Positions 28,901 to 39,177 are shown, numbered from the stretch's first letter. The stretch: 64,000 nt of DNA from Oscillospiraceae bacterium (GCA_022650485.1 JALCPP010000001.1:124001-188000); one strand, 5' to 3'. The notes: generated from the letters alone by a model not told the origin. Made by a program: numbers and translations.

Positions 28901-29501
28901 TCCGTTTGGTTCCAGAGTGATTGTAAACGAGGGCGACGTTATTAAGGCGGGAACTCGCTTGACAGAGGGTTCTGTAAATCCGCATGATGTTTTGGCAATT
29001 ATCGGCACCCAGGCGGTCCAGGATTATCTGATTGAAGAAGTTCAGAAGGTATACCGGATGCAGGGCGTTGATATCAACGACAAGCACATTGAGGTCATTG
29101 TCCGTCAGATGCTGAAGAAAGTGCGTGTGGAAGAGCCGGGCGATACGACTTTGCTGCCGAATGCACTGGTTGAAAAAAGCGAGCTTGAGACAGAAAACCA
29201 GGCGATTCGCGACCGGATTGCAGCTGGAGAGGCAGATTTACAGGAAGCGACCTTTACTCCGGTTCTGCTCGGTATTACCAAAGCCTCCCTTGCCACGGAT
29301 TCCTTCCTGTCGGCCGCATCGTTCCAGGAAACAACTCGTGTGCTGACCGATGCCGCAATTAAGGGGAAAGTGGACCCGCTTCTGGGGCTGAAAGAAAACG
29401 TTATTATCGGTAAACTGATTCCGGCAGGAACCGGCATGAAATGCTACCGTGATGTTGAAATCGAGCCTACCGGAGAAAACTTGACAAACAGTGCGGTTTA
29501 G
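25959..29501 (+). CDS. rpoC: DNA-directed RNA polymerase subunit beta'
   Basis: The beta' subunit, 1180 residues, a Firmicute length without the large insertions of proteobacteria. The N-terminal zinc-binding module is CHCGKYK...CERCGV. The Mg2+-binding NADFDGDQM is intact, as are the trigger-loop region ([22 protein letters not shown]) and the second zinc set with [16 protein letters not shown] 25959 follows GGAAGGGG; an upstream in-frame TTG at 25938 overlaps rpoB and is rejected. Its last codons contain the -35 element of the rpsL promoter. Confidence 0.98.
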   Translation: MEFNTFESIKIGLASPEKIREWSHGEVKKPETINYRTLKPERDGLFCERIFGPTKDWECHCGKYKRIRYKGKICERCGVEVTRAKVRRERMGHIELAAPVSHIWYFKGIPSRMGLMLDISPRMLEKVLYFALYIVTDPGDVRELQKKQLLNEKEYREMREKYEDDFQAGMGAEAVKTLLAEIDLDAVSTELKTELETATGQKKVRILKRLEVVEAFRLSGNRPEWMILDCVPVIPPDLRPMVQLDGGRFATSDMNDLYRRVINRNNRLKRLLELGAPDIIVRNEKRMLQEAVDALIDNGRRGRPVTGPNNRPLKSLSDMLKGKQGRFRQNLLGKRVDYSGRSVIVVGPDLKMYQCGLPKEMALELFKPFVMKRLVETQASGNIKAARKAVERAKPEVWDALEVVIKNHPVLLNRAPTLHRLGIQAFEPVLVEGRALKLHPLACTAYNADFDGDQMAVHVPLSSEAQAEARFLMLAAGNLLKPSDGRPVTVPTQDMVLGSYYLTLDKDGEKGEGKCFRDFDEAIMAYNEHVIELHAKIKVRRTLVFDGQPESQLVETTVGRMIFNRPIPQDLGYIDRSKPENKFKYEIEFLVGKKQLGQIIDRCIQVHGVPKTSEVLDSIKAQGYKYSTCSGITVAVSDATIPPQKKEIIENAEKKVDLVAEQYKMGLLSNGERYDAVLKTWTKATEDVSVALQKNLDRYNPIFMMADSGARGSMSQIRQLAGMRGLIANTSGKTIEIPIRANYREGLNILEYFISSRGARKGLADTALRTADSGYLTRRLVDVSQDVIIREDDCGTTSGLEIFDIKEGNEVIETMHERLIGRYLLEDFVDDKTGEVLVSKDKMMDEKDADLIVSKGVKRIKIRSILDCRAKHGVCKKCYGVNLATRMPVTVGEAVGIIAAQSIGEPGTQLTMRTFHTGGIASAEDITQGLPRVEELFEGRKPKHLAIISEISGTVSFEEIKKSRHVVITDQETADSKSYLIPFGSRVIVNEGDVIKAGTRLTEGSVNPHDVLAIIGTQAVQDYLIEEVQKVYRMQGVDINDKHIEVIVRQMLKKVRVEEPGDTTLLPNALVEKSELETENQAIRDRIAAGEADLQEATFTPVLLGITKASLATDSFLSAASFQETTRVLTDAAIKGKVDPLLGLKENVIIGKLIPAGTGMKCYRDVEIEPTGENLTNSAV

Positions 29502-29510
29502 GCTTATAAT
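29481..29510 (+). promoter_or_regulatory. Sigma-A promoter of the rpsL-rpsG-fusA-tuf unit, embedded in the end of rpoC
   Basis: A consensus TTGACA (29481-29486) lies inside the last seven codons of rpoC, and perfect TATAAT (29505-29510) lies just past the rpoC stop, with an 18-bp spacer. This gives the str unit its own strong promoter with no terminator after rpoC. Confidence 0.85.
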
Positions 29511-29521
29511 TTAAACTTGTG

Positions 29522-29600
29522 ATGACTCTGTTTTAGTCATTTGAGCGTGTACTGATTCAGAGTGAGAATTTGTTGTTGATGCAGCCCGAAAACGGGCTGC
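29522..29600 (+). promoter_or_regulatory. Structured rpsL leader
   Basis: Two mutually exclusive stems are visible: ATGACT (29522-29527) with AGTCAT (29535-29540), and ACTCTG (29525-29530) with CAGAGT (29558-29563). A strong GCAGCCCG/CGGGCTGC hairpin (29581-29600, AAAA loop) follows, with only a diffuse T-rich stretch behind it. The rpsL ribosome site starts about 20 nt later. An attenuator or ribosomal-protein leader is possible but unproven. Confidence 0.45.
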
Positions 29601-29632
29601 TTCACATAAATATTTTTGTTAGGAGGTGTCAT

Positions 29633-30061
29633 ATGCCAACCTTAAATCAATTGGTTCATACCGGTAGAGAAGTATCTTTGAAAAAGGCGAAGGCCCCTGC
29701 ACTTTTAAAGGGCTGGAACTCTAAAAAGAGAATTTCTATTGACCAGGATTCTCCACAAAAACGTGGTGTCTGCACGGTTGTGAAAACAGCTACCCCGAAA
29801 AAGCCGAACTCCGCTCTTCGTAAAGTCGCAAGAGTCAGGCTTTCCAATGGAATTGAAGTCAGCGCCTATATTCCTGGCGTCGGCCACAATCTTCAGGAGC
29901 ACAGCGTTGTTATGATCCGTGGAGGACGTGTCAAGGATCTGCCTGGTGTTCGTTACCATATTATCCGCGGTACTTTGGACGCGCAGGGTGTTGCTCAGCG
30001 CATGCAGGCCCGTTCTAAGTACGGTGCAAAACGGCCGAAGGCCGGTGCTGCAAAAAAATAA
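29633..30061 (+). CDS. rpsL: 30S ribosomal protein S12
   Basis: S12 of the decoding centre, 142 residues with the Firmicute-type N-terminal insertion. The [17 protein letters not shown] and [13 protein letters not shown] loops carry the wild-type lysines whose substitution gives streptomycin resistance elsewhere. ATG 29633 follows AGGAGGTG. In-frame sequence back to 29570 is leader RNA, not protein. First gene of rpsL-rpsG-fusA-tuf. Confidence 0.97.
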   Translation: MPTLNQLVHTGREVSLKKAKAPALLKGWNSKKRISIDQDSPQKRGVCTVVKTATPKKPNSALRKVARVRLSNGIEVSAYIPGVGHNLQEHSVVMIRGGRVKDLPGVRYHIIRGTLDAQGVAQRMQARSKYGAKRPKAGAAKK

Positions 30062-30225
30062 CCGGCTCGGACGAAACATGATGACAGAAACCTGACGGCT
30101 GCATGTTGAAAAAACTGGATTGCAGCGGCGTTTGATCATATAGATAGAGCGCCTCTGTACTGGCCACGGGAGTTATGTCGCTTTCGAGTACCGATGAATT
30201 CATTTCTGTGAAGGAGGGAAGTAAC

Positions 30226-30696
30226 GTGCCAAGAAGAGGTTCAACCGCAAAACGGGATGTTTTGCCAGATCCACTTTATAACTCTAAGATCGTAACAAGA
30301 CTGATTAATAATGTCATGTACGACGGAAAAAAGGGCGTTGCCCAAAAGATTGTTTACGGCGCATTTGATATTATTAAAGACAAGACGGGGAAAGAACCGT
30401 TAGATATTTTTGAGCAGGCTATGGAAAATGTAATGCCTTCTCTTGAAGTCAAGGCTCGCCGTGTCGGCGGTGCCACCTATCAGGTCCCGATGGAAGTCCG
30501 GCCTGAAAGACGTCAGACTTTGGGACTTCGCTGGGTTACGGGTTATGCAAGACAGCGCAGCGAAAAGACGATGAGAGAAAGACTTGCCGGCGAGATTCTG
30601 GATGCTGTAAATGGTGCTGGCGGCGCTGCCAAAAAGCGCGATGAAACGCACAAGATGGCAGAAGCAAACAGGGCATTTGCACATTACCGTTGGTAA
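30226..30696 (+). CDS. rpsG: 30S ribosomal protein S7
   Basis: S7 nucleates assembly of the 30S head, 156 residues. MPRRGS at the start, the [12 protein letters not shown] beta-hairpin and the terminal AHYRW are diagnostic. GTG 30226 is preceded by AAGGAGGG. The 164-nt gap after rpsL contains a possible GCTGCA/TGCAGC stem but no terminator. fusA follows after 39 bp. Confidence 0.97.
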   Translation: MPRRGSTAKRDVLPDPLYNSKIVTRLINNVMYDGKKGVAQKIVYGAFDIIKDKTGKEPLDIFEQAMENVMPSLEVKARRVGGATYQVPMEVRPERRQTLGLRWVTGYARQRSEKTMRERLAGEILDAVNGAGGAAKKRDETHKMAEANRAFAHYRW

Positions 30697-30735
30697 TGTC
30701 CGGACTGCACATTTTCAGTATATTAGGAGGATATT

Positions 30736-32811
30736 ATGCCAAGGCAGGTACCACTTGAATTAACCCGCAATATCGGTATCATGGCTCATATCGATGCCGG
30801 TAAGACAACTACTACCGAACGCATCCTGTATTACACCGGAATTAATCATAAGATCGGTGAAGTGCACGACGGAGCTGCCACAATGGACTGGATGGTACAG
30901 GAGCAGGAGCGGGGCATTACCATTACTTCCGCTGCTACAACCTGCTTTTGGAAAGGCCATCGCATCAATATTATCGACACCCCGGGCCACGTTGACTTTA
31001 CGGTCGAAGTGGAACGTGCGCTGCGTGTTCTTGACGGCGCAGTGGCGGTGTATGATGCGAAAGGCGGCGTAGAGCCGCAGTCTGAAACCGTTTGGCGTCA
31101 GGCAGAGCAGTTTGGCGTTCCGCGTATGGCGTACGTCAACAAAATGGATATTATGGGCGCGGACTTTTTTAATACCGTCCAGATGATGAAAGACCGTCTG
31201 AAATGTAATGCCGTTCCGATTCAGCTCCCGATTGGAAGCGAAGACTCGTTTAAGGGTATCATTGACCTGATTGACATGAAGGCCGACGTCTATTACGACG
31301 AAATGGGCAAAGACATGAAGGTCGAGGATATTCCGGATGACATGAAGGAACTCGCTGAAAAGTATCATTCAGAGCTTCTCGAAGCGGTTGCAGAGCAGGA
31401 CGACGATTTCATGGAAAAATACCTCAACGGCGAAGAAGTGTCGAAAGAGGAAATCAATAAAGTAATCCGCAAGGCGACCATTGCCAATAAATTCGTGGCT
31501 GTAACCTGCGGAACGTCTTATAAGAACAAGGGCGTACAAAAATTGCTGGATGCGATCGTCACCTATCTGCCGGCACCTACCGATGTTCCGGCAATTCGCG
31601 GTACCAATCCGGATACTGGTGAGGAAGAAGACTGCCACGCAACCGATGACGAACCTTTTGCGGCTTATGCTTTTAAGATTGCAACGGACCCGTTTGTTGG
31701 TAAACTAGCATTCTTCCGCGTATATTCCGGTAAATTGGACGCTGGTTCGACAGTTTACAATTCCGTGAAGGACAACAGCGAAAGAATGGGCCGTATTCTG
31801 CAGATGCACGCAAATCATCGGCAGGATCTCGAAACAGTTTACGCAGGCGATATCGCCGCGGCTGTTGGCCTGAAAAATACTACAACCGGTGATACTCTCT
31901 GCGATGCGAAACGTAAAATCGTTCTCGAATCGATGGAGTTCCCGGATCCTGTTATCCGTGTTGCCATTGAGCCGAAGACGAAAGCCGGCCAGGAAAAGAT
32001 GGGCATTGCCCTTGCAAAACTGGCGGAAGAAGATCCGACTTTCAAGGCTTATACGGATGAAGAAACAGGGCAGACCATTATCGCCGGAATGGGCGAATTG
32101 CACTTGGAGATCATTGTCGACCGTCTGCTTCGTGAGTTCCGTGTGGAAGCAAATGTCGGTAAACCTCAGGTTGCATACAAAGAAACAGTTCGCCGCCTTG
32201 CAGACGTTGAAACAAAATATGCAAGACAGTCGGGCGGTCATGGCCAGTATGGTCATGTTAAGATTAAACTGGAACCGAATCCCGGTGAGGGCTATGAATT
32301 TGTCAACGGGATTACCGGTGGTGCGATTCCGAAGGAATTCATTCCTGCAGTTGATCAGGGAATCCAGGGCGCTATGATGGCTGGCGTTGTAGCCGGTTAC
32401 CCGGTTGTAGATGCCAAGGTTACCTTGTACGATGGATCTTTCCACGAAGTTGACTCCTCTGAACTTGCATTTAAGATTGCCGGTTCAATGGCGTTTAAAG
32501 AAGCGATGGGCAAGGCGGACCCGGTGATTTTGGAACCGATTATGAAGGTTACCATTACGGTCCCGGAAGAATACATGGGTGACGTCATGGGTGACCTGAA
32601 TTCGCGCCGTGGTATGATTGAAGGAATGGATGCAATTACAGGCGCACAGCAGATTCGTGCGACCGTTCCGCTTTCTGAAATGTTTGGTTATGCGACGGAT
32701 CTTCGTTCTAAAACGCAGGGCCGTGGCCAATATGTGATGGAACCAGGCAATTATGCAGAAGTTCCGAAGAACATTTCTGAAAAGATCGTTACGTCCCGCA
32801 GCAAAAAGTAA
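30736..32811 (+). CDS. fusA: Elongation factor G
   Basis: EF-G, the 691-residue translocase GTPase. G1 [10 protein letters not shown]3 DTPGHVDF and G4 NKMD are present, followed by domains II-V. The domain IV loop GGHGQYGHV and the C-terminal [10 protein letters not shown] are typical of the canonical form. ATG 30736 follows AGGAGG. It belongs to the str unit with rpsL, rpsG and tuf. Confidence 0.98.
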   Translation: MPRQVPLELTRNIGIMAHIDAGKTTTTERILYYTGINHKIGEVHDGAATMDWMVQEQERGITITSAATTCFWKGHRINIIDTPGHVDFTVEVERALRVLDGAVAVYDAKGGVEPQSETVWRQAEQFGVPRMAYVNKMDIMGADFFNTVQMMKDRLKCNAVPIQLPIGSEDSFKGIIDLIDMKADVYYDEMGKDMKVEDIPDDMKELAEKYHSELLEAVAEQDDDFMEKYLNGEEVSKEEINKVIRKATIANKFVAVTCGTSYKNKGVQKLLDAIVTYLPAPTDVPAIRGTNPDTGEEEDCHATDDEPFAAYAFKIATDPFVGKLAFFRVYSGKLDAGSTVYNSVKDNSERMGRILQMHANHRQDLETVYAGDIAAAVGLKNTTTGDTLCDAKRKIVLESMEFPDPVIRVAIEPKTKAGQEKMGIALAKLAEEDPTFKAYTDEETGQTIIAGMGELHLEIIVDRLLREFRVEANVGKPQVAYKETVRRLADVETKYARQSGGHGQYGHVKIKLEPNPGEGYEFVNGITGGAIPKEFIPAVDQGIQGAMMAGVVAGYPVVDAKVTLYDGSFHEVDSSELAFKIAGSMAFKEAMGKADPVILEPIMKVTITVPEEYMGDVMGDLNSRRGMIEGMDAITGAQQIRATVPLSEMFGYATDLRSKTQGRGQYVMEPGNYAEVPKNISEKIVTSRSKK

Positions 32812-32831
32812 TAACAGCACGCAAAATATGC

Positions 32832-32860
32832 TTGATTTTTAACGCTTTTGTTGTTAGAAT
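32832..32860 (+). promoter_or_regulatory. Possible additional promoter of tuf
   Basis: TTGATT (32832-32837) and TAGAAT (32855-32860) are separated by 17 bp within the 105-nt fusA-tuf gap. Extra tuf promoters are common in bacteria, but this one rests on sequence alone. Confidence 0.5.
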
Positions 32861-32916
32861 ATTAAGCATAATACAAAAAAATAATGATTTCGGATAAATA
32901 AAAAGGAGGATCTCCA

Positions 32917-34119
32917 ATGGCAAAAGCAAAATTTGACAGGTCGAAACCGCATGTTAACATTGGCACCATTGGTCACGTCGACCACGGCAAGACCACGTTG
33001 ACTGCAGCTATCACGAAGGTTCTTAATCTTAAGGGCGAAGCTGATTTCGTCGATTACGCAAATATCGATAAGGCTCCGGAAGAAAGAGCACGTGGTATTA
33101 CCATTAATACTGCACACGTTGAGTATCAGACTGAGAACAGGCACTATGCGCATGTTGACTGCCCCGGCCATGCTGACTATGTTAAAAACATGATCACCGG
33201 TGCTGCTCAGATGGACGGCGCAATTCTGGTTGTATCCGCAGCTGACGGCCCGATGCCTCAGACCCGTGAGCACATTCTGCTTGCCCGTCAGGTAGGCGTG
33301 CCTTATATCGTCGTTTATATGAACAAGGTTGACCAGGTTGACGATGAAGAACTGCTTGATCTTGTTGAAATGGAAATTCGTGACCTGCTCAATGAGTATG
33401 AATTCCCGGGCGATGATACCCCGATTATCCGCGGTTCTGCACTGAAGGCTTTGGAATGCACTTCAACAGATCAAAGTGCTCCGGAATATAAATCTATTCT
33501 TGAGCTGATGGATGCTGTTGATAAGTTCATCCCGACTCCTGAGCGTAAAGCAGACCTGCCGTTCCTGATGCCTGTCGAAGATGTTATGACTATCAGCGGA
33601 CGCGGCACGGTTGCAACAGGCAGAGTGGAACGCGGCATGGCTAAGATCGGCGATGAAGTTGAAATTGTTGGCCTTTCTCCGGAAAAGAAGAAGTCTGTTA
33701 TCACAGGCCTCGAAATGTTCCGTAAATCCCTTGATTTTGCAGAAGCCGGCGATAACATCGGCATGCTTCTCCGTGGTATTCAGAGAGAAGAAATTGAACG
33801 CGGCCAGGTTATTGCAAAACCGGGTACGGTTCATCCGCACACGAAGTTTGTTGGCCAGGTCTATGTTCTGACTAAGGACGAGGGCGGCCGTCATACTCCT
33901 TTCTTCAATAACTATCGTCCTCAGTTCTATTTCCGTACAACAGACGTTACCGGTACCATTTCTCTTCCGGAAGGAACGGAAATGTGCATGCCTGGCGACA
34001 ATGTTCAGATGACGGTTGAACTGATTACCCCGATCGCAATGGAAGAGGGACTCCGTTTTGCTATCCGTGAGGGCGGCCATACGGTTGGTTCTGGTGTTGT
34101 TTCTAAGATCATTGAGTAA
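32917..34119 (+). CDS. tuf: Elongation factor Tu
   Basis: EF-Tu, 400 residues, delivers aminoacyl-tRNA to the ribosome. G1 [10 protein letters not shown]3 DCPGHADY, G4 NKVD and G5 GSALKA are visible. Domains II and III follow, with [16 protein letters not shown] 32917 follows AAAGGAGGA. It closes the unit and is followed by a very strong hairpin; rpsJ and the S10 operon do not follow in this window. Confidence 0.98.
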   Translation: MAKAKFDRSKPHVNIGTIGHVDHGKTTLTAAITKVLNLKGEADFVDYANIDKAPEERARGITINTAHVEYQTENRHYAHVDCPGHADYVKNMITGAAQMDGAILVVSAADGPMPQTREHILLARQVGVPYIVVYMNKVDQVDDEELLDLVEMEIRDLLNEYEFPGDDTPIIRGSALKALECTSTDQSAPEYKSILELMDAVDKFIPTPERKADLPFLMPVEDVMTISGRGTVATGRVERGMAKIGDEVEIVGLSPEKKKSVITGLEMFRKSLDFAEAGDNIGMLLRGIQREEIERGQVIAKPGTVHPHTKFVGQVYVLTKDEGGRHTPFFNNYRPQFYFRTTDVTGTISLPEGTEMCMPGDNVQMTVELITPIAMEEGLRFAIREGGHTVGSGVVSKIIE

Positions 34120-34144
34120 TTTGCCTTTTAGCTTTTGATATTGA

Positions 34145-34178
34145 TGAGGCCCGGTGGAGAAATCTCCACCGGGCCTCA
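34145..34178. terminator. Terminator between convergent tuf and pfkA
   Basis: TGAGGCCCGGTGGAGA (34145-34160) and TCTCCACCGGGCCTCA (34163-34178) form a perfect 16-bp stem. Only short T runs follow on either strand, so the stability of the GC-rich stem does most of the work. It can serve both converging transcripts. Confidence 0.8.
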
Positions 34179-34230
34179 CTTTATAACATTCGGATTTTTC
34201 AAAAGCGTAAGGCTTACAACTTGCTTTCGC

Positions 34231-35298
34231 TTAAACCCCAAAACTGATGTCCGTATCCAGTGCTGTTTTGATAAGTTCGCAGTCTTTGGGAACGGATTTC
34301 AACTTTCCTGCAACATCCTTCAGTGGAACATGGGTGATAAGATTATTTTTCAGTGACACCATATAACCGTATTTTTCTTGCAGAACTAACTCTGCTGCCG
34401 CTGCACCGAATCGAGTTGCCAGAATGCGGTCGTAAGGGCAGGGACTTCCGCCGCGCTGAAAATGCCCGGGAACAGTAACTCTGGTTTCCTGACCGGTTAA
34501 TTCTTCAATCTCATTTGCCAGTCGATAGGAAATAGAGGGATATGTCATTTTTGCCCGTTCCACTTTAAATTGCTTTTTGCTTAGTCCTGCTTCATCGGTA
34601 GAAATAGCGCCTTCTGCAACGGCTAAGATAGAAAAACGTTTTCCTTGTCGGGTGCGTTTGCGCAGCGAGTCTGCAACACGGTCAATATTATAAGGAATTT
34701 CCGGTAGCAGAATTACGTCGGCTCCGCCTGCAATTCCGGAATAAAGAGTCAGCCATCCAACTTTGTGCCCCATGATCTCAACAATAAAAACTCGGCTGTG
34801 AGAGGTTGCGGTCGTATGAATGCAGTCAATGACATAGGCTGCATTTTCAACTGCGCTTTGAAATCCAAAGCTCATGTCTGTTCCCCAAAGGTCATTGTCG
34901 ATTGTCTTTGGAAGGGTGATGACATGAAGCCCTGCTTCCTGCAGAAGATTGGCAGTTTTATGTGTACCGTTTCCACCAAGGATAACAAGGCAGTCCAGTC
35001 CCCATTTTTGGTAATTGCTTTTCATGCGGTTGACCTGATTTTCCTTATCTGCACGAATCTGTTTAAATGGTTGCCGTGAAGTTCCAAGAATTGTTCCGCC
35101 CAGCGTAAGGATGCCGGAAAAATCATCCATAGACATACGGTGGCAGAGTCCTTCCATCAGGCCGCGGTATCCGTCTTGAATACCGAATATTTCAATATTG
35201 GATCCCATATGGGTATGAAGCGATTTTGCAATTCCACGAAGTGCGGCATTTAAGCCCTGGCAGTCGCCGCCACTTGTCAAAAATCCTACTTTTTTCAT
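34231..35298 (-). CDS. pfkA: 6-phosphofructokinase (mixed-substrate type PFK family)
   Basis: A 355-residue PFK-A superfamily enzyme phosphorylating fructose 6-phosphate. The nucleotide site has GGNGT (residues 108-112): Gly at the position equivalent to E. coli G104 favours ATP, but N110 replaces the usual Asp. The catalytic motif is PKTIDND (130-136), with Lys at the position of E. coli G124, a feature of PPi-dependent enzymes. The donor therefore cannot be assigned firmly. It is the last gene of a ppx-like/ppk1/pfkA operon, 19 nt after ppk1. Confidence 0.9.
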   Translation of the reverse strand: MKKVGFLTSGGDCQGLNAALRGIAKSLHTHMGSNIEIFGIQDGYRGLMEGLCHRMSMDDFSGILTLGGTILGTSRQPFKQIRADKENQVNRMKSNYQKWGLDCLVILGGNGTHKTANLLQEAGLHVITLPKTIDNDLWGTDMSFGFQSAVENAAYVIDCIHTTATSHSRVFIVEIMGHKVGWLTLYSGIAGGADVILLPEIPYNIDRVADSLRKRTRQGKRFSILAVAEGAISTDEAGLSKKQFKVERAKMTYPSISYRLANEIEELTGQETRVTVPGHFQRGGSPCPYDRILATRFGAAAAELVLQEKYGYMVSLKNNLITHVPLKDVAGKLKSVPKDCELIKTALDTDISFGV

Positions 35299-35317
35299 TA
35301 TCCCGGTCCTTTCTGAT

Positions 35318-37444
35318 TCAGATCTCGCGTGATAGTTCTTCTAGGGATTGGCGGGGAACCGGGCTTTTTCCGCTCAGACGCTCTTCCGCGTATTGTTGTG
35401 CAATTTCATAAAATTTGTCTTGGCAGTTTAGCGATGTTTTTCCTCTGCGGTCTACCCTGGAATACGTTCCGTCGCAGTTCATGATTCTTGCATTTTCATT
35501 ATCGTGAAGCAGCAGGTCCATGACATGCATCATTCTGCTGCGCAGATGCTCGTCTTCCACAGGGAAAACAAGTTCTATGCGGCGGTCCAGATTTCGCTGC
35601 ATCCAGTCTGCGCTTCCTAAGAAGACTTTCGTGTTTCCTGCGCTTTCAAAGACAAAAATTCGGCTGTGTTCCAATAGCCTTCCGACGATGCTTCGCACGG
35701 TAATGTTTTCACTGAATCCTTTTTTGCCTGGGATCAGGCAGCAGATGCCCCGGACGATCAGATGAACCGGTACACCGGCTTCAGAAGCCTGATAGAGAAG
35801 ACTGATAATTTCAGGATCCACAAGGGAATTCACTTTAGCGGTAATTCCACATGGTAAAGACTGCTTGGCATTTTCGATTTCGTTTTGAATCATTCTTGTG
35901 AAAAAGGGCCGCAGTCCGTCCGGCGCTACAATAAAGCGATTATATTCCGGGGGACGGGAATATCCGGTCAGAACATTAAAGAGGGAGGAAGCGTCGATAC
36001 CGTAGGGCTCCCGGCAGGTGAAAAGTCCGATGTCCGTGTACACTTTTGCCGTTGAGTCATTGTAGTTCCCTGTTGCCATATGCACATATCTTCGAATTCC
36101 GTCTTCATCGCGCCTGACGATTAGAAGAATTTTGCAGTGCGTTTTCAACCCGATCAGTCCGTAAATGACGTGGCAGCCGGCTTCTTCCAGCTTTTTTGCC
36201 CACTTGATATTGTTTTCTTCATCAAATCTGGCTTTCAGTTCTACCAGAACAGTAACCTGCTTGCCATTTTCCGCCGCTCGAATCAGCGCAGCTACAATGG
36301 GAGAATGTCCGCTGACACGGTACAACGTTTGCTTGATTGCCAACACGTTTTTATCTTCCGCTGCGGTACGTACAAAGTCAATTACGGTTTCAAAACTTTC
36401 ATATGGGTGGTGGACAATGCGATCGCGTTCCCGAATTGTTTTAAAAATATCATTGCAGTTTGCAAAATCTCCGGGTGGATAAACCGGGCGCCTTGGCTGG
36501 TAGCACAATTGCTCGAAGTCTGGCAGAGAGGCAAACTCACTGCAGAATGTCAGATCCAGCGGGCCGGGAATTTGATATATTTGATGTTCGTCGATTTCCA
36601 GCATTTCTTTCAGAAACAGCTCGGTTTCACGGTCATGTCCCCGAGAAAGCTCCAGCCGGACCGGCTTGCCCCGTTTGCGCTTTTTAATAAATTTCTGGAT
36701 TTCTATCAGCAGATCTTCGGTATCCTCATCAATATCGAGGTCGGAACTTCTGGTAATACGGAAAGTGCAGGCGGAGCGGATTTCGTTCAGTTCAAACAAT
36801 TCACCCAGTTTATGAATAATAACATTTTCCAGTAAAATATAGTCATTTCCGCTGCTTGATGGGATTCTGATAAAGCGGGATAGAATTCCTGGAACCTGAA
36901 CAACCGCAAAATAAGATTCCTTTTTGCCTTTTAGCCGAACGGCAATGTTTAAGCTGCGGTTTGCAAGAAGAGGAAACGGGCGGCTTCGATCTACTGCCAA
37001 CGGTGTTAAAACAGGGAATAGAATGCGGTCAAAATACTCGGAAACATATTTTTCCTGATTATCGCTCAATTCTTCCGGCTTTAAGAACCGAATTCCATTT
37101 CGCTTTAAAGCCGGTATGACGGATCGGATGTAGCAGGAGTATTGTTTTTCGGTAAAACTGTGAATTTTCTGCGACAGTGCCGGCAGTAATTCTGCGGGGA
37201 AAAGTCCGGAGTGATCACGGTGGAAATAGTGGGAATCCACCTGTTCTTCCACTCCGGCGACCCGCACCATGAAAAATTCATCCAAATTAGAAGCGGTAAT
37301 ACCCAAAAAGCGCATCCGTTCCATGATTGGATTTTCTTTTCGAAATGCTTCCTCTAAAACACGGTAATTAAAATCCACCCAGCTGAGTTCCCGGTTGATA
37401 TAAGGAATCGCCGGCTTTTCATTTTTATCGTTCAATATTTTCAC
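35318..37444 (-). CDS. ppk1: Polyphosphate kinase 1
   Basis: PPK1 reversibly transfers the gamma-phosphate of ATP to polyphosphate chains. The 708-residue protein has all four domains in order. The start is NRELSWVDFNYRVLEEA. The autophosphorylated histidine is in RYVHMATGNYN, and the second conserved histidine is in LEHSRIFVF. The FGSAD-like segment appears as FLGSADWMQRNLDRRIE. It lies 7 nt downstream of the ppx-like gene and 19 nt upstream of pfkA, so all three are probably co-transcribed. Confidence 0.96.
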   Translation of the reverse strand: MKILNDKNEKPAIPYINRELSWVDFNYRVLEEAFRKENPIMERMRFLGITASNLDEFFMVRVAGVEEQVDSHYFHRDHSGLFPAELLPALSQKIHSFTEKQYSCYIRSVIPALKRNGIRFLKPEELSDNQEKYVSEYFDRILFPVLTPLAVDRSRPFPLLANRSLNIAVRLKGKKESYFAVVQVPGILSRFIRIPSSSGNDYILLENVIIHKLGELFELNEIRSACTFRITRSSDLDIDEDTEDLLIEIQKFIKKRKRGKPVRLELSRGHDRETELFLKEMLEIDEHQIYQIPGPLDLTFCSEFASLPDFEQLCYQPRRPVYPPGDFANCNDIFKTIRERDRIVHHPYESFETVIDFVRTAAEDKNVLAIKQTLYRVSGHSPIVAALIRAAENGKQVTVLVELKARFDEENNIKWAKKLEEAGCHVIYGLIGLKTHCKILLIVRRDEDGIRRYVHMATGNYNDSTAKVYTDIGLFTCREPYGIDASSLFNVLTGYSRPPEYNRFIVAPDGLRPFFTRMIQNEIENAKQSLPCGITAKVNSLVDPEIISLLYQASEAGVPVHLIVRGICCLIPGKKGFSENITVRSIVGRLLEHSRIFVFESAGNTKVFLGSADWMQRNLDRRIELVFPVEDEHLRSRMMHVMDLLLHDNENARIMNCDGTYSRVDRRGKTSLNCQDKFYEIAQQYAEERLSGKSPVPRQSLEELSREI

Positions 37445-37451
37445 AACCTTT

Positions 37452-39008
37452 TCACAGCAGGTTCGACTTGATCGTCAAAGCAGGATTATATCCAAAGACT
37501 TCTTTAAAGTAAGGGGAACACTGGTCAAATGCCCATTGTTCCAGATATAGATTGGTATCGCTCGAAGAAGAAATTATCAGCCGGTTCTTTTCCAACTGAA
37601 CTTTTACTTCCGTCAGCTTTTGTTTTTGCGATTTGTCTAAGGCATTGGCAAGGCGAAAAATTGCCACCAGCTTTGACACAATCAGCCTGTTCCTTTCATT
37701 GAGCGATGCAAACGCAGGATTTCGATGATTCGGTACGTCATATTCATTGTAACGTGCGACAAAAGCAGTCAGTAACATTTCTTCATCGGTCATGCCATAG
37801 ATGTCGGTGTCTTTAATCAGGTCAAATGAACTCTGCAGATGTTGTTTTGCGGTGACGTAATGCCCGCAGTCATGCAGAATAGCGGCTAATTCCAGCAGCA
37901 GGCGTTCCCGGCGTCCCAGCCCATGCACGCCTTTCATTTTGTCGAAAATTTTGCATGAAAATTCCCGAACACATTTGATGTGCGCATGGCTGCAGTGATA
38001 AGAATCCGCAATTTTTTCAGCGCAGGAAATCGCACTGATTCGAACATGGTCCAAATATTGAACAGCACTTTTGGGTGTCAGCATCTGGCGAATTAGGGCA
38101 TCCCAAAGTTCTGTTTTGGGAGAGAGAATGGTTGCAGAAGTCGTAAAGCGAAATAGCCTGATGGCAATCGCCAAAGAAGAGTAAAGTAGTTCTGCAGTTT
38201 CTTCAGAAAGATTATACTTACTTGCAATACGATCCTGCGGCATTTTCTTAATCTGTTCAAACAGATCTTTGATTCGCAGGGAATCCAGCTCATACCGATC
38301 ATCTGCTAATTCGATTCCGCATATTTTTGCAACCAGCTGGATTCCGCTGCCGGTTAAAATTAAATGATTGGCTTTTCCATCTTCAAGCGGGACATAAATA
38401 TGCCCGAGAATCGCATCAATATATTCCTCAGCTACCGTGGAAAAATCCTCCGTCATATTTTGAATGTTTCCAAGGATATCGTGCAGTTTCAACGATCCCA
38501 TAGGGATATTTTGAGAAAAGATCATCTGCTTTCCATCATAGACGGAAAAGCCGATGGTTCCTGCCCCAATATAACAGATTAAAGCGCTTTTGCTTTCTTT
38601 TTTCTCCATTTTATGATGCAGATAATTTAGGATTTCCCAATAAATCAAAGTCTTTTCCTGGTCGTCCTCTAAAACCTCAACTTGAATGCCATTCTGTATT
38701 TTGAGCTGGTCTATAACAAACGCGCGATTCTCCGCTTCTCGTAACGCGGTTGTGGCCACTGTTCTGCAGTTGGTCACGCCGTATTCGGTCAGGACTTCTT
38801 CGTACCCGTGAAGCAGGGAAGAAAGCTCGCGCAGACTTTCAAAGGTAATTTTTCCACCTGTAAAAACTTCGTGTCCAAGGTGAAGTGGGTGCTCGAGAAG
38901 ATCAATATGATCTATTTTCCCTTTTTTTATTTGAGAAATTCTCATTTTTAATGCGTTAGAGTCGATATCAATCACGGCGGCAAGCTTTGGAGTTTTCTTT
39001 TTGTTCAA
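37452..39008 (-). CDS. Ppx/GppA phosphatase family protein with C-terminal HD domain
   Basis: A 518-residue protein with an ASKHA-fold Ppx/GppA module followed by an HD-type domain (HDCGH, residues 379-383). Family exopolyphosphatases and guanosine pentaphosphatases degrade polyP or pppGpp. Motifs are divergent: the N-terminal phosphate loop reads IDIDSNALKM, the second phosphate loop is CYIGAGT (145-151) instead of DIGGGS, and the usual EEA is Q117-E118-K. ATALREAENR is retained as TTALREAENR. Activity is uncertain. It precedes ppk1 by 7 nt, which supports a polyphosphate role. Confidence 0.85.
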   Translation of the reverse strand: MNKKKTPKLAAVIDIDSNALKMRISQIKKGKIDHIDLLEHPLHLGHEVFTGGKITFESLRELSSLLHGYEEVLTEYGVTNCRTVATTALREAENRAFVIDQLKIQNGIQVEVLEDDQEKTLIYWEILNYLHHKMEKKESKSALICYIGAGTIGFSVYDGKQMIFSQNIPMGSLKLHDILGNIQNMTEDFSTVAEEYIDAILGHIYVPLEDGKANHLILTGSGIQLVAKICGIELADDRYELDSLRIKDLFEQIKKMPQDRIASKYNLSEETAELLYSSLAIAIRLFRFTTSATILSPKTELWDALIRQMLTPKSAVQYLDHVRISAISCAEKIADSYHCSHAHIKCVREFSCKIFDKMKGVHGLGRRERLLLELAAILHDCGHYVTAKQHLQSSFDLIKDTDIYGMTDEEMLLTAFVARYNEYDVPNHRNPAFASLNERNRLIVSKLVAIFRLANALDKSQKQKLTEVKVQLEKNRLIISSSSDTNLYLEQWAFDQCSPYFKEVFGYNPALTIKSNLL

Positions 39009-39168
39009 GCAATCGCCTTCCTTCCACAGGAATGTTAATGTATTAGCATTATTAAGGATAACAACTTTTTATATCTTTTTCTACCTTTTTACAGAGATTT
39101 AACATATCGCCCGACAATTGACAAATTATTTGTAATTTTTAAGGCAGGATGCTTTTCAATAGGAATTG

Positions 39169-39177
39169 TGATATACT
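39169..39177 (+). promoter_or_regulatory. Possible extended -10 promoter of the CapA-like gene
   Basis: TGATATACT fits an extended -10 (TG-N-TATACT) about 40 bp before the start codon. No good -35 is visible. Confidence 0.4.

Noticed and set aside
31705-32445. 246-residue minus-strand ORF opposite fusA
   Set aside because: Shadow of a highly expressed gene with biased codons.
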